Shown: positions 8,353 to 16,282 of the stretch, in pieces | How positions within the stretch are numbered: the first letter of the stretch is position 1 | Layout of the letters: each line of letters begins with the position of its first letter | Assembly: GCA_946537305.1 (NCBI GenBank) | Contig: CAMNFR010000018.1 | Coordinates: 1 to 41,246, forward strand | Reading direction: 5' to 3' | DNA length: 41,246 nt | Origin: an uncultured Lachnospiraceae bacterium | GTDB taxonomy: Bacteria; Bacillota; Clostridia; Lachnospirales; Lachnospiraceae | The notes under the pieces: model-generated | Database searches by the model: none | What the model was told of the DNA's origin: nothing | The model's input: only the letters and a program-made list of their open reading frames with translations | Translations under genes and position numbers: made by a program

Positions 8353-8973
8353 ATGGACCAGAATGCCACCATGGGAATGCGTATCAAAGCGCTTAGGAAG
8401 GAAAAGAAATATACGTTAAAACAGCTGGCGGAGGAGAGCGGGCTTTCGATTGGCTTTCTGTCCCAGCTGGAGCGGGGGATGTCTTCCATCGCGGTGGATT
8501 CGCTGGCCCGCATCGCGTCTATTCTGGGGGTCAGCCTGTCTACCTTTTTTTCGGATACCAAGATCGCAAGTGATGATCCGGTGTCCCGCAGCCTGGAACT
8601 GCACTGGAATTCGGATGGGCCGGAGATCGGCCAGGCGCTGCTGAGCAAGGATCTGTACGGGTTTGATATTCTGCCCCGCATCTTCCAGCTGATGCCTTCT
8701 GCGGATACGTCCGGGGACCAGGGGGCTATCCATCGCCATACCGGGGAGGAATTCATTTACGTGCTGGAGGGAGTGGTCACGGTCTATCATAATGACCGGG
8801 AGTATACGCTTTATCCGGGGGACAGTATACAGATTCATTCGAATACCCCTCACAACTGGGTGAATCGCACCGGCCGCATGGCACGTTTGCTGTCTGTCAG
8901 CTATCCCAATCCGTTTCGGGAGGAGCGGGTGCAGGCAGATAAACGTGAAAATAACGGTGAAATTAAAAAATGA
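8353..8973 (+). CDS. XRE-family regulator with C-terminal cupin domain
   Basis: This encodes a 206-residue regulator that joins an HTH (residues ~9-64: RIKALRKEKKYTLKQLAEES, then SIGFLSQLERG) to a small cupin domain (~125-195: IHRHTGEEFIYVLEGVVTVY and YPGDSIQIHSNTPHNWVN). The cupin keeps the histidines and glutamate expected for metal binding. In known relatives the cupin senses a small metabolite or metal. A GGGAGG site precedes the ATG. It sits directly upstream of the oxaloacetate decarboxylase operon in the same direction, so a role in controlling that operon is plausible but unproven. Confidence 0.92.
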   Translation: MDQNATMGMRIKALRKEKKYTLKQLAEESGLSIGFLSQLERGMSSIAVDSLARIASILGVSLSTFFSDTKIASDDPVSRSLELHWNSDGPEIGQALLSKDLYGFDILPRIFQLMPSADTSGDQGAIHRHTGEEFIYVLEGVVTVYHNDREYTLYPGDSIQIHSNTPHNWVNRTGRMARLLSVSYPNPFREERVQADKRENNGEIKK

Positions 8974-9087
8974 AAACTTTTTATGCCTAAAAAAGATGAA
9001 AAACCGGTTGCGAAACAGGTGCTTTTCAGTTAGTATATAGAGGACATTTTATCATCTTCAGAATGATAGGAGAAAGAGGTGAACAAG

Positions 9088-9453
9088 ATGACATTTTTAG
9101 CAGCAACCTCTCTGGCGACAGCGTTTCAGAACATGGTCGTCGGACTGGGAACCGTATTCCTGGTGCTGGCTTTCCTGATCCTTGTCATTTCCCTGTTCAA
9201 ATTTGTGAACCAGTGGGATGCCAACCGTCAGAAGGCCGCGGCAGCGAAACAGGCACCGGCCCCCGCGCCGGCAGCAGCCCCTGCAGCACCTGCCGCCGTA
9301 CCCGCCGCGCCTAAAGGCCCCGGCAAAATGGCTCAGGCAAAGGTAAGCTTTGGGGACGAAGTAGAAGGCCCTGTAGCCGCCGTGATTCTGGCCGCTGTGG
9401 CAGAAGCCTGCGGAGGAAGCTTTAAGGTCACATCTATTAAAAAGAGCAAATAA
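9088..9453 (+). CDS. oxaloacetate decarboxylase gamma-type (OadG) subunit
   Basis: This encodes a 121-residue small membrane protein that anchors biotin-dependent sodium-pump decarboxylases. It has one transmembrane helix (~17-38: VVGLGTVFLVLAFLILVISL), an Ala/Pro-rich linker, and a C-terminal part (VEGPVAAVILAAVAEACGGSFKVTSI). The topology and position at the head of the operon identify it, since OadG sequences are poorly conserved. I start at the ATG at 9088 behind AAAGAGGTG; a GTG at 9079 with AGGAG upstream would add three residues. A small GC hairpin (9461-9475) followed by a T-rich stretch lies between it and the carrier gene and may trim expression of the genes beyond. Confidence 0.85.
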   Translation: MTFLAATSLATAFQNMVVGLGTVFLVLAFLILVISLFKFVNQWDANRQKAAAAKQAPAPAPAAAPAAPAAVPAAPKGPGKMAQAKVSFGDEVEGPVAAVILAAVAEACGGSFKVTSIKKSK

Positions 9454-9522
9454 ACATCGCTCCGGTATGACCGGATAGTATTTTTCAAATCAAACCTTTA
9501 CGATTCAGGAGGAAAAAAACCA

Positions 9523-9882
9523 ATGAGTACTTACAAGATAACCGTGAACGGTGTATCCTATGATGTTACTGTAGAAGCTGTCGGCGCTTCCGCTGCCGCT
9601 CCGGCCCCCGCTGCTGCTCCGGCTCCCGCCGCTGCCCCTGCTGCTCCCGCTGCTCCCGCTGCTGCCGGTGGCGTACGTGTAGAAGCTCAGGTTGCCGGTA
9701 AGATCTGGAAAGTCGTTGCCTCTGCCGGACAGGCTGTGAAGGCCGGTGATTCCATCGTTATCCTGGAGTCCATGAAGATGGAGATCCCGGTGGTTGCTCC
9801 TCAGGACGGTACCGTGGCATCTATCAGTGTATCCGAAGGAACCCCCGTTGAGGTCGGTGATCTGATCGCTACCATGAACTAG
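9523..9882 (+). CDS. biotin carboxyl carrier protein of the decarboxylase
   Basis: This encodes a 119-residue carrier that shuttles CO2 on biotin from the carboxyltransferase to the membrane decarboxylase. Residues 1-20 form a small beta segment (KITVNGVSYDVTVEAVG), 22-50 an Ala/Pro hinge, and 51-119 a biotinyl-lipoyl domain. The biotin lysine is K85 in ESMKMEI. The hinge is coded by a repetitive GCT/CCC run. GGAGG precedes the ATG. Here the carrier is a separate protein, whereas in enterobacterial OadA it is fused to the alpha subunit. Confidence 0.95.
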   Translation: MSTYKITVNGVSYDVTVEAVGASAAAPAPAAAPAPAAAPAAPAAPAAAGGVRVEAQVAGKIWKVVASAGQAVKAGDSIVILESMKMEIPVVAPQDGTVASISVSEGTPVEVGDLIATMN

Positions 9883-9909
9883 GAATCCGGATATTAAGGA
9901 GGACGAATC

Positions 9910-11037
9910 ATGGAACATATTATTCAGACCTTTATCAACCTGGCGCAGCAGACAGCGTTTTTTACGCTGACGCCCGGTAACTATATCATGATCGCGGTGG
10001 CATGTGTTTTCCTTTATCTTGCTATCGCCAAGGGGTTTGAGCCGCTGCTGCTGACCCCCATCGCCTTTGGTATGCTGCTGGTCAACATCTACCCTCCGAT
10101 TATGGAAGAGGGTGGCCTGCTGCACTACTTCTATCTGCTGGACGAGTGGGCGATTCTTCCGTCCCTGATCTTCATGGGCGTAGGTGCGATGACGGACTTC
10201 GGTCCCCTGATTGCGAACCCGGTCAGCTTCCTGCTTGGCGCTGCTGCTCAGCTGGGTATCTATGTCGCCTATTTCCTGGCTATGGCGCTGGGATTCAACG
10301 ATGAGGCTGCGGCTGCTATCTCCATCATCGGCGGTGCGGACGGCCCTACCTCCATCTTCCTGGCTTCCAAGCTCGGCCAGACGGCTCTGATGGGCCCGAT
10401 CGCGGTGGCGGCGTACTCCTACATGTCGCTGGTTCCGCTGATCCAGCCCCCGATCATGAAGCTGTTTACCACGAAGGAAGAGAAGCTCATCAAGATGCCT
10501 CAGCTTCGTCCGGTTTCCAGACTGGAGAAGATTCTCTTCCCCGTCGTCATCACCATCGTGGTATGTATGATCCTTCCTTCCACCGCTCCCCTGGTTGGTA
10601 TGCTGATGCTCGGCAACCTGTTCCGTGAGTGCGGCGTGACCCGTCAGCTGCAGGATACCGCTTCCAACGCGCTGATGTACATCGTAGTTATCATTCTGGG
10701 TACTTCCGTCGGCGCTACCACTTCTGCGGAAGCCTTCCTGAAGGCTGACACCCTGAAGATCGTCGTCTGCGGTCTGATTGCTTTCGCATTCGGTACCCTG
10801 GGCGGCGTGCTGTTGGGCAAGGTGATGTGCAAGGCTACGGGCGGCAAGATCAATCCTCTGATCGGTTCCGCCGGTGTGTCCGCCGTTCCGATGGCAGCCC
10901 GTGTATCCCAGAAGGTAGGCGCGGAATATGATCCCACCAACTTCCTGCTGATGAACGCCATGGGCCCGAACGTTGCCGGTGTTATTGGTACGGCTGTTGC
11001 GGCCGGTACCTTTATGGCCATCTTCGGTGTGAAATAG
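9910..11037 (+). CDS. oadB: sodium-ion-translocating decarboxylase, beta subunit
   Basis: This encodes a 375-residue integral membrane protein with about nine to eleven helices that decarboxylates carboxy-biotin and couples this to Na+ export. Family hallmarks are present: IIGGADGPTSIFLASKL with the conserved aspartate, NPLIGSAGVSAVPMAARVSQ, and LLMNAMGPNVAGVIG. Length fits the shorter beta subunits of Clostridia (~370-430). GGAGG lies before the ATG, and only 11 nt separate its stop from the carboxyltransferase gene. The same beta subunit family serves glutaconyl-CoA and methylmalonyl-CoA decarboxylases; the downstream carboxyltransferase points to oxaloacetate here. Confidence 0.96.
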   Translation: MEHIIQTFINLAQQTAFFTLTPGNYIMIAVACVFLYLAIAKGFEPLLLTPIAFGMLLVNIYPPIMEEGGLLHYFYLLDEWAILPSLIFMGVGAMTDFGPLIANPVSFLLGAAAQLGIYVAYFLAMALGFNDEAAAAISIIGGADGPTSIFLASKLGQTALMGPIAVAAYSYMSLVPLIQPPIMKLFTTKEEKLIKMPQLRPVSRLEKILFPVVITIVVCMILPSTAPLVGMLMLGNLFRECGVTRQLQDTASNALMYIVVIILGTSVGATTSAEAFLKADTLKIVVCGLIAFAFGTLGGVLLGKVMCKATGGKINPLIGSAGVSAVPMAARVSQKVGAEYDPTNFLLMNAMGPNVAGVIGTAVAAGTFMAIFGVK

Positions 11038-11048
11038 GAGGGAGTATC

Positions 11049-12458
11049 ATGACAGAAAAAAGACCTGTAAAGATTATGGAGACTGTCCTTCGTGACGGTC
11101 ATCAGTCCCTGATTGCTACTCGTATGACCACCGAGCAGATGCTTCCCATTATCGAGAAGATGGACAAGGTCGGCTATCATGCAGTGGAGATGTGGGGCGG
11201 CGCTACCTTTGACGCAGCACTTCGTTTCCTGAAGGAAGATCCCTGGGAGAGACTGAGAAAGGTACGCGACGGATTTAAGAATACGAAACTGCAGATGCTC
11301 TTCCGCGGCCAGAACATTCTGGGCTATCGTCATTACGCGGACGACGTGGTGGAGTACTTTGTACAGAAATCCCTGGCGAACGGCATTGACATCATCCGTA
11401 TTTTCGATGCCCTGAACGATGTCCGCAACCTGCAGACGGCCGTGAATGCGACCAAGCGCGAGGGCGGCCATGTACAGACCGCTATCTCCTATACTCTGGG
11501 CGAGCCCTATACCATCGAGTATTATGTGGATCTGGCCAAGCGTATGGAGGATATGGGTGCGGATTCTATCTGCATTAAGGATATGGCAGGCCTTCTGGTA
11601 CCGTATCATGCGGAAGAGCTGGTCAAGGCCATCAAGGAAAATGTCAAGGTTCCGCTGGAGCTGCATACGCACTGCACCTCCGGTGTGGCTCATATGACCT
11701 ACATGCGCGCCGTAGAGGCGGGCTGTGATATCATCGACTGTGCTATGTCCCCGTTCGGCGAGGGCACCAGCCAGCCGGCGACCGAGGTTCAGGTAGCTAC
11801 CTACAAGGGAACTCCTTATGACACCGGTATCGACAGCAACCTGCTGAACGAGATCACCGAATACTTCCGTCCACTTCGTGAAGAAGCGCTGGCCAGCGGC
11901 CTGATGAGCACCAAGGTGCTGGGCGTAGATATCAACACCCTGCGCTATCAGGTGCCTGGCGGCATGCTGTCCAACCTGGTATCCCAGCTGAAGGATCAGC
12001 ACGCGGAAGACAAGTTCTACGATGTGCTGGCCGAGATCCCGCGCGTGCGTGAGGACATGGGTATGCCTCCCCTGGTTACTCCTTCCAGCCAGATCGTTGG
12101 TACCCAGGCCGTGTTCAACGTCCTGCTGGGCGGCCGCTATAAGATGGCCACCAAGGAGACCAAGGCGATCCTGTCCGGTGAGTATGGCCAGACCGTACGC
12201 CCCTTCAATCCCGAGGTCCAGAAAATGGTTATCGGCGACAAGGAGCCCATCACCTGCCGTCCTGCGGATCTGATCCCTGACGAGCTGGAGAAGCTGGAAG
12301 CAGAGCTTGGCGAATGGAAAGAGCAGGATGAGGATGTCCTCTCCTATGCACTGTTCCCTCAGGTCGCCATGGACTTCTTCAAGTACAGAAAGGCAATGCG
12401 CGAGGGTAATGCACCGGTAAGCGGTGACGTAGAATGCTCCGTAGAGCCTGTAAAGTAA
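11049..12458 (+). CDS. oadA: oxaloacetate decarboxylase carboxyltransferase (alpha) subunit
   Basis: This encodes a 469-residue cytoplasmic enzyme that moves the carboxyl group of oxaloacetate to biotin, leaving pyruvate. The TIM-barrel part (1-~290) has ETVLRDGHQSL with metal ligand D16, the carbamylated lysine site K177 (CIKDMAG) and metal histidines H206 and H208 (LELHTHCTSG). The C-terminal conserved carboxylase domain follows (~300-440). There is no biotinyl domain; the carrier is encoded separately two genes upstream. The protein resembles the 5S transcarboxylase subunit and the pyruvate carboxylase C-half, so carboxylation of pyruvate is a less likely alternative given the beta and gamma subunits in the operon. 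Confidence 0.95.
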   Translation: MTEKRPVKIMETVLRDGHQSLIATRMTTEQMLPIIEKMDKVGYHAVEMWGGATFDAALRFLKEDPWERLRKVRDGFKNTKLQMLFRGQNILGYRHYADDVVEYFVQKSLANGIDIIRIFDALNDVRNLQTAVNATKREGGHVQTAISYTLGEPYTIEYYVDLAKRMEDMGADSICIKDMAGLLVPYHAEELVKAIKENVKVPLELHTHCTSGVAHMTYMRAVEAGCDIIDCAMSPFGEGTSQPATEVQVATYKGTPYDTGIDSNLLNEITEYFRPLREEALASGLMSTKVLGVDINTLRYQVPGGMLSNLVSQLKDQHAEDKFYDVLAEIPRVREDMGMPPLVTPSSQIVGTQAVFNVLLGGRYKMATKETKAILSGEYGQTVRPFNPEVQKMVIGDKEPITCRPADLIPDELEKLEAELGEWKEQDEDVLSYALFPQVAMDFFKYRKAMREGNAPVSGDVECSVEPVK

Positions 12459-12480
12459 AGTACAATACATCTGATTCTTT

Positions 12481-12510
12481 AGCCCGGACTGCAATGGTCC
12501 GGGCTTTTTT
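12481..12510 (+). terminator. terminator of the oad operon
   Basis: AGCCCGGAC and GTCCGGGCT form a 9-bp GC-rich stem with a 6-7 base loop, followed by six T's. This is a textbook rho-independent terminator. Confidence 0.92.
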
Positions 12511-12571
12511 GTGCATCCATTTTCTACATCCTTTTTCGAGTTTTGCTGCCGACATTCCTAATATAGGTTTG

Positions 12572-12847
12572 TGGGGATGCTTTTGTAGCTACGGCGGTCA
12601 GCAGAATATTTCTGCCGGGAGCGGTTCGGAGGGGCCACAATTTGCTAAGGTCCCGACCGCCTTCTGCTTGGGCACTCGCTCAATTCAGGGAGAACGCCTG
12701 ATGCGTTCTCCCTTCAGTTCGCGATTCGCTTAGGGCCCTGAAGGCCCACGCTCAGCCCTGCGCATAAGGCGCCTGTGACCTAAGCAAATTTGTGGACTCC
12801 TCAATGCTCCCTTCAGAAATATTCCGTTGACCGCCTTGTCTTGCATA
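12572..12847 (-). ncRNA. candidate large structured RNA element, copy 1 (inverted)
   Basis: No gene fits here. On either strand the 276 bp folds into one long nested structure: an outer helix 12593-12622 with 12806-12835 (three mismatches), an inner helix around GGCCACAATTTGCT (12633-12646) with its partner near 12782-12795, then two hairpins, 12687-12697/12703-12713 (loop CTGAT) and GGGCC-CTGAA-GGCCC near 12733-12747. The reverse complement matches copy 2 at 73 of 83 positions in the core (12671-12753). Strand is assigned only by matching copy 2 read as plus; the transcribed strand is unknown. A structured RNA or a mobile palindromic repeat are both possible. Confidence 0.55.
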
Positions 12848-12956
12848 AATCAAAATTCAGTATTTTTTCTTTTTACCAGGGACGTAAAACCCATTTATGT
12901 CCCCACGAAATAACTAAAAGGCAGCCATATATTCTCAAGAATAGGTTTGTTGGGTA

Positions 12957-13230
12957 TATGTAAGGCAAGGAGAGCCGTGGTCATATCTCGCCAGGGGCAT
13001 TTGGAGGAGGCCACAAATTTTCTTAGCGTCCGGGTGCTCAGAACGAAGGTCGAGCGTGGGCCTTCAAGGCCCAAAGCGAGTCGCGAACTGAGATGAGAAC
13101 GCATCAGGCGTTCTCATCGAATTGAGCGTGTGCCTGAGTGGCGAGTGACCGGACGGTTAGAAAATGTGGTCTCCGGAACTGTCCCAGGCGAGATATGACC
13201 ACGGCTCTCCGTAGTTACTAAAGCATCCCA
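12957..13230 (+). ncRNA. candidate large structured RNA element, copy 2
   Basis: This 274-bp stretch is enclosed by a perfect 24-bp helix (12969-12992 with 13187-13210). After one A-A mismatch the helix runs 5 bp further (12994-12998 with 13181-13185). Inside lie GGAG/CTCC (13003-13006, 13171-13174), a helix 13011-13033 with 13149-13169 that has small bulges, CTCAG/CTGAG (13037-13041, 13134-13138), hairpin TGGGCC-TTCAA-GGCCCA (13057-13073), and hairpin 13092-13102/13108-13118 with loop ATCAG. Compared with copy 1 the loops are conserved while stem bases change in pairs. I do not recognise a known RNA family with certainty; HEARO/omega-type RNAs are a candidate to test. Confidence 0.6.
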
Positions 13231-13320
13231 CTGAAAGCCTACTCCAGACTAAATCCTATATAGGAGCAAATCGACAAATCTGCATTTATCTCTGTATCCG
13301 CGGTCAGCGCAAACGATTAC

Positions 13321-13349
13321 TTGAAATAGCCGCCCGGATATGTTATCCT
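13321..13349 (+). promoter_or_regulatory. cysE promoter
   Basis: TTGAAA (13321-13326) and TATCCT (13344-13349) are spaced 17 bp, with TG one base before the -10. The leader to the ATG is only about 25 nt, so no T-box or other long leader precedes cysE. Confidence 0.65.
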
Positions 13350-13378
13350 AAATTTTGGGGGATTTTAGGAGGAAACGC

Positions 13379-14314
13379 ATGAAGAAAAATGTAAAGAACG
13401 CGATTGAGCGGGCTGTGGCCGGCGTGTCGCAGAATTATCATGATAATGAACTGCTCATCCGCAAGGATGGCTTGCTGATGCCTCAGCGGGATATCGTTAT
13501 TGAGATCATCCGGGACCTGCGGAATGTTCTGTTCCCGGGATATTTCCGGAAGGATGCCATCAACAACGAGCTGGCGGTCTATTATGTAGGACAGAATCTG
13601 GCAAAGATCTATGACGATCTTTCCGAGCAGATTGAGCGGGCGATGCTCTATAAGAATAAGTATGAACTGCCGGAAGAGGAGATCAAGTCGAAGGCTGAGC
13701 AGATCTGCATAGATTTCTTTGGGGAGATTCCGCACATTCAGCAGATGCTCTTGAAGGATATTCAGGCGGGTTTTGATGGAGACCCGGCGGCCCAGAGCAA
13801 GGAGGAGATCATCTTTTCCTACCCGGGGTTCTTTGCCATCATGGTCTACCGCATGGCGCATGAACTCTACGTTCGCCAGGTGCCGTTGATCCCGCGTATT
13901 ATGTCGGAGTACGCCCATGGCCGGACCGGTATTGATATCAATCCCGGCGCCACCATCGGAGAGTACTTCTTCATTGACCACGGTACCGGTGTGGTCATCG
14001 GAGAGACGACCGTGATCGGCAACCATGTGAAGCTGTACCAGGGCGTCACGCTGGGCGCGCTTTCTACCAGAGACGGCCAGAAGCTTTCCGGCGTGAGAAG
14101 ACATCCTACCATCGAGGACAACGTGACCATCTACTCCGGCGCCTCGGTGCTGGGCGGCGATACGGTCATTGGAGAGGAATCCACCATTGGCGGTAATGCT
14201 TTTATTACCTCGTCGATCCCGAAGTATGCGCGCGTGGCCAGCGTGAATCCGGAGCTCTCCATTAAGACGCCGGGCGAGCGGAAGAAAGATCCTGCGGCCT
14301 TTGAACTGGTGTAA
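13379..14314 (+). CDS. cysE: serine O-acetyltransferase
   Basis: This encodes a 311-residue enzyme that makes O-acetylserine from serine and acetyl-CoA, the entry step to cysteine. The N-terminal ~165 residues are helical, as in the longer SAT/EpsC type, and the C-terminal part is a left-handed beta-helix of hexapeptide repeats (TGIDINPGATIGEYFFIDHG, then VVIGETTVIGNHVKLYQGVT) holding the catalytic histidine in IDHGTG. AGGAGG precedes the ATG at 13379; an in-frame TTG at 13355 lies upstream of this site and is unlikely. It stands first in a run with the DUF975 gene and holA. Confidence 0.95.
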   Translation: MKKNVKNAIERAVAGVSQNYHDNELLIRKDGLLMPQRDIVIEIIRDLRNVLFPGYFRKDAINNELAVYYVGQNLAKIYDDLSEQIERAMLYKNKYELPEEEIKSKAEQICIDFFGEIPHIQQMLLKDIQAGFDGDPAAQSKEEIIFSYPGFFAIMVYRMAHELYVRQVPLIPRIMSEYAHGRTGIDINPGATIGEYFFIDHGTGVVIGETTVIGNHVKLYQGVTLGALSTRDGQKLSGVRRHPTIEDNVTIYSGASVLGGDTVIGEESTIGGNAFITSSIPKYARVASVNPELSIKTPGERKKDPAAFELV

Positions 14315-14374
14315 AAATGTGTAAGGCAGCGTGCCTGCAGCTGAACAGATAACGGAAGATAAGGAGGGAATGGT

Positions 14375-15124
14375 ATGAACTGGACAAGAGCACAGTTGAA
14401 GAGCAATGCAAAGCTGATGGTGAAGAAAAACTGGATTCAGTGTGTCATTGTCAGTCTGGTCCTGATGTTGGTGACAGGGACCAGCGGCAGTGGCCTCAAT
14501 TTGAATTATAATTATAACGGGATGGATGCCTTTGATCCCTCGGTGGAAAATTTTGCCAATACCTTCAGCTCTCAGATGGGCGGTTGGGTGTATTATGCGC
14601 AGCGTTTTGTGCCTGTGCTGGCCGGTCTTGTCGGCGTGATCGCGCTCATCGCTGTCCTTGCTCACTTTTTCCTGGGTAACCCGCTGCTGGTCGGCGGCAG
14701 CCGTTTCTATCTGCACAATATTCACAGCCAGGGACTGCTGGATGACCTGGCCTTTGCTTTCCAGAACATGTACGGCAACGTGGTGAAGGTCATGCTGCTG
14801 CGGGAGGTATATATTTTCCTGTGGTCCATGCTGCTGGTGATCCCGGGTATCATTAAAGGCTATGCCTGGCGGATGGTGCCGTATCTGCTGGCCGATAATC
14901 CGGAGCTGACCACTAGAGAGGCGCTGGATCTTTCTGCGCAGATGATGGACGGAGAGAAGATGAACGCGTTTGTGCTGGATCTTTCCTTTATTCTGTGGGA
15001 TATTCTCTCGGCTGCTACGTTGGGGATCGCGGGGATCCTGTGGGTGAACCCCTATGAAGATGCCACCAACGCAGAGCTGTATACAGCGCTGAAAGCGAAG
15101 GGCAGAAGCTACTACGAGGGCTAA
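14375..15124 (+). CDS. DUF975-family membrane protein
   Basis: This encodes a 249-residue membrane protein of unknown function. The N-terminus (MNWTRAQLKSNAKLMVKKNW) is the usual start of DUF975 proteins of Clostridia. About five hydrophobic segments follow (~22-35, 80-108, 135-165, 195-225), and the pattern VIPGIIKGYAWRMVPYLLAD then AL-LS-MMDGEK is typical of the family. AAGGAGG precedes the ATG. It lies 60 nt after cysE, and holA begins three nt past its stop, so all three are likely co-transcribed. No catalytic motif is evident. Confidence 0.85.
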   Translation: MNWTRAQLKSNAKLMVKKNWIQCVIVSLVLMLVTGTSGSGLNLNYNYNGMDAFDPSVENFANTFSSQMGGWVYYAQRFVPVLAGLVGVIALIAVLAHFFLGNPLLVGGSRFYLHNIHSQGLLDDLAFAFQNMYGNVVKVMLLREVYIFLWSMLLVIPGIIKGYAWRMVPYLLADNPELTTREALDLSAQMMDGEKMNAFVLDLSFILWDILSAATLGIAGILWVNPYEDATNAELYTALKAKGRSYYEG

Positions 15125-15127
15125 GAC

Positions 15128-16102
15128 TTGAAAACGATAAGAGCGGATATTAAAAGCCGGGCATTCCGCCCGGTTTACCTGATTTACGGAGAAGAAGCCT
15201 ACCTTCGCCAGAGTTTAAAGCGCAGCCTGCGGGCGGCCGTTGCCGGAGAGGACGATATGAATTATCTGTATCTCGAAGGGAAGGATGCCGATCCGCTGCG
15301 CATCATGGAAGCGGCGGAGACCATGCCCTTTTTTGCAGATAAGCGGCTGATCGTGGTGGAAAACTCCGGCTTCTTTAAAAAGGATGCCGGAAAGCTGCCG
15401 GATTTTCTGGACACCATGCCGGATACCACCTGCCTGGTCTTTGTGGAGGAGGCCATCGATAAGCGGAACCGCCTGTATAAGAAGGTGCAGGCGCTGGGGC
15501 ATGTGGCTGAATGCACCAGACAGACCACGGCAGAGCTGACCCGATGGGTGGGACGCGGTCTGGCGCAGGCGGGGAAGAAAGTGACGGCCGCCACGGTGAA
15601 TGCTTTCCTGGCCCGCACCGGGGAGGACATGGAGACCATTCGTCAGGAGTTGGAGAAGCTGATCGCCTATACCGGTGACCGCGAGGTGGTGACCACAGAG
15701 GATGTGGAGGCTATCACCACACAGCAGGTGAACGGCCGCATCTTTGAGATGATCGACGCTATCGCCACCAGGGACCGGAAGCGCGCTCTGGAGCTTTACT
15801 ACGATCTGCTGGTTCTGAAGGAGCCGCCCATGCGCATTATGGCGCTGGTGGCCCGGCAGTTCAGGGGAATCTTGCAGGTAAAGGAAATGAAGGAACAGGG
15901 ATTGGGCAAGCAGGCAATCGTGGAAAAGACCGGGTTCCGTCCTTTTGTGGCGGACCGGTATATAAGGCAGGCCTCCCGCTTCCGGTATGAGGAGCTGGAA
16001 AAGCATGCCGCTACCTGCGTGGAAATGGACGAAGCCGTCAAGAAAGGCAATATGACGGATACTCTGGCAGCCGAAATGCTGATCCTGGGATTTACCGAAT
16101 AG
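15128..16102 (+). CDS. holA: DNA polymerase III, delta subunit
   Basis: This encodes the 324-residue clamp-loader subunit that opens the beta sliding clamp. The N-terminus (DIKSRAFRPVYLIYGEEAYL) is diagnostic, followed by an AAA-like fold with EDMETIRQELEKLIAYTGDR and the C-terminal collar domain. The start is TTG at 15128, with GAGGG provided by the end of the upstream gene. The order holA then convergent rpsT is common in Bacillota. It ends before a bidirectional terminator. Confidence 0.93.
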   Translation: MKTIRADIKSRAFRPVYLIYGEEAYLRQSLKRSLRAAVAGEDDMNYLYLEGKDADPLRIMEAAETMPFFADKRLIVVENSGFFKKDAGKLPDFLDTMPDTTCLVFVEEAIDKRNRLYKKVQALGHVAECTRQTTAELTRWVGRGLAQAGKKVTAATVNAFLARTGEDMETIRQELEKLIAYTGDREVVTTEDVEAITTQQVNGRIFEMIDAIATRDRKRALELYYDLLVLKEPPMRIMALVARQFRGILQVKEMKEQGLGKQAIVEKTGFRPFVADRYIRQASRFRYEELEKHAATCVEMDEAVKKGNMTDTLAAEMLILGFTE

Positions 16103-16115
16103 ACACACGTGATAC

Positions 16116-16154
16116 CATGGATTTCTCCGCGGCAAGCCGCTCCCGAAATCCATG
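16116..16154. repeat. interrupted hairpin after holA
   Basis: CATGGATTTC (16116-16125) pairs with GAAATCCATG (16145-16154), and inside it GCGGC (16129-16133) pairs with GCCGC (16136-16140). A second small hairpin, CATTTCC-TTC-GGAAATG (16174-16190), follows. Neither has a T-run. They may be processing or repeat elements; function unknown. Confidence 0.5.
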
Positions 16155-16218
16155 CAGCCATTCGAATTCCGCTCATTTCCTTCGGAAATGGCTTCATTCT
16201 CATGTCTGTTCGGGATCT

Positions 16219-16270
16219 AAGGTCACAAAAAAGAGCATCCGCATAGCGGACGCTCTTTTTTTGTGACTTT
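16219..16270. terminator. bidirectional terminator between holA and rpsT
   Basis: The core arms AAAAAAGAGCATCCGC and GCGGACGCTCTTTTTT pair with one wobble and sit within a further GTCAC/GTGAC pairing. A/T runs on both sides allow it to serve convergent holA and rpsT. Confidence 0.88.
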
Positions 16271-16282
16271 AGACCCCTTGTA

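Noticed and set aside
10644..12494. 616-codon open frame antisense to oadB/oadA
   Set aside because: Same cause; it covers two well-identified genes and the terminator and has no protein-family resemblance.
12434..13104. Open frames within the structured element region (99 and 69 codons)
   Set aside because: They arise from inverted-repeat sequence, lack ribosome sites, and the two copies do not preserve a common reading frame.
12572..13230. Pair of miniature inverted-repeat transposons
   Set aside because: Not fully excluded, but the outer stems differ between copies while internal loops are conserved, the opposite of what shared transposon ends would give; no transposase gene is in the window.
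13231..13378. Cysteine-type T-box leader before cysE
   Set aside because: The predicted promoter is only about 30 nt from the start, and no T-box sequence or stem I is visible.
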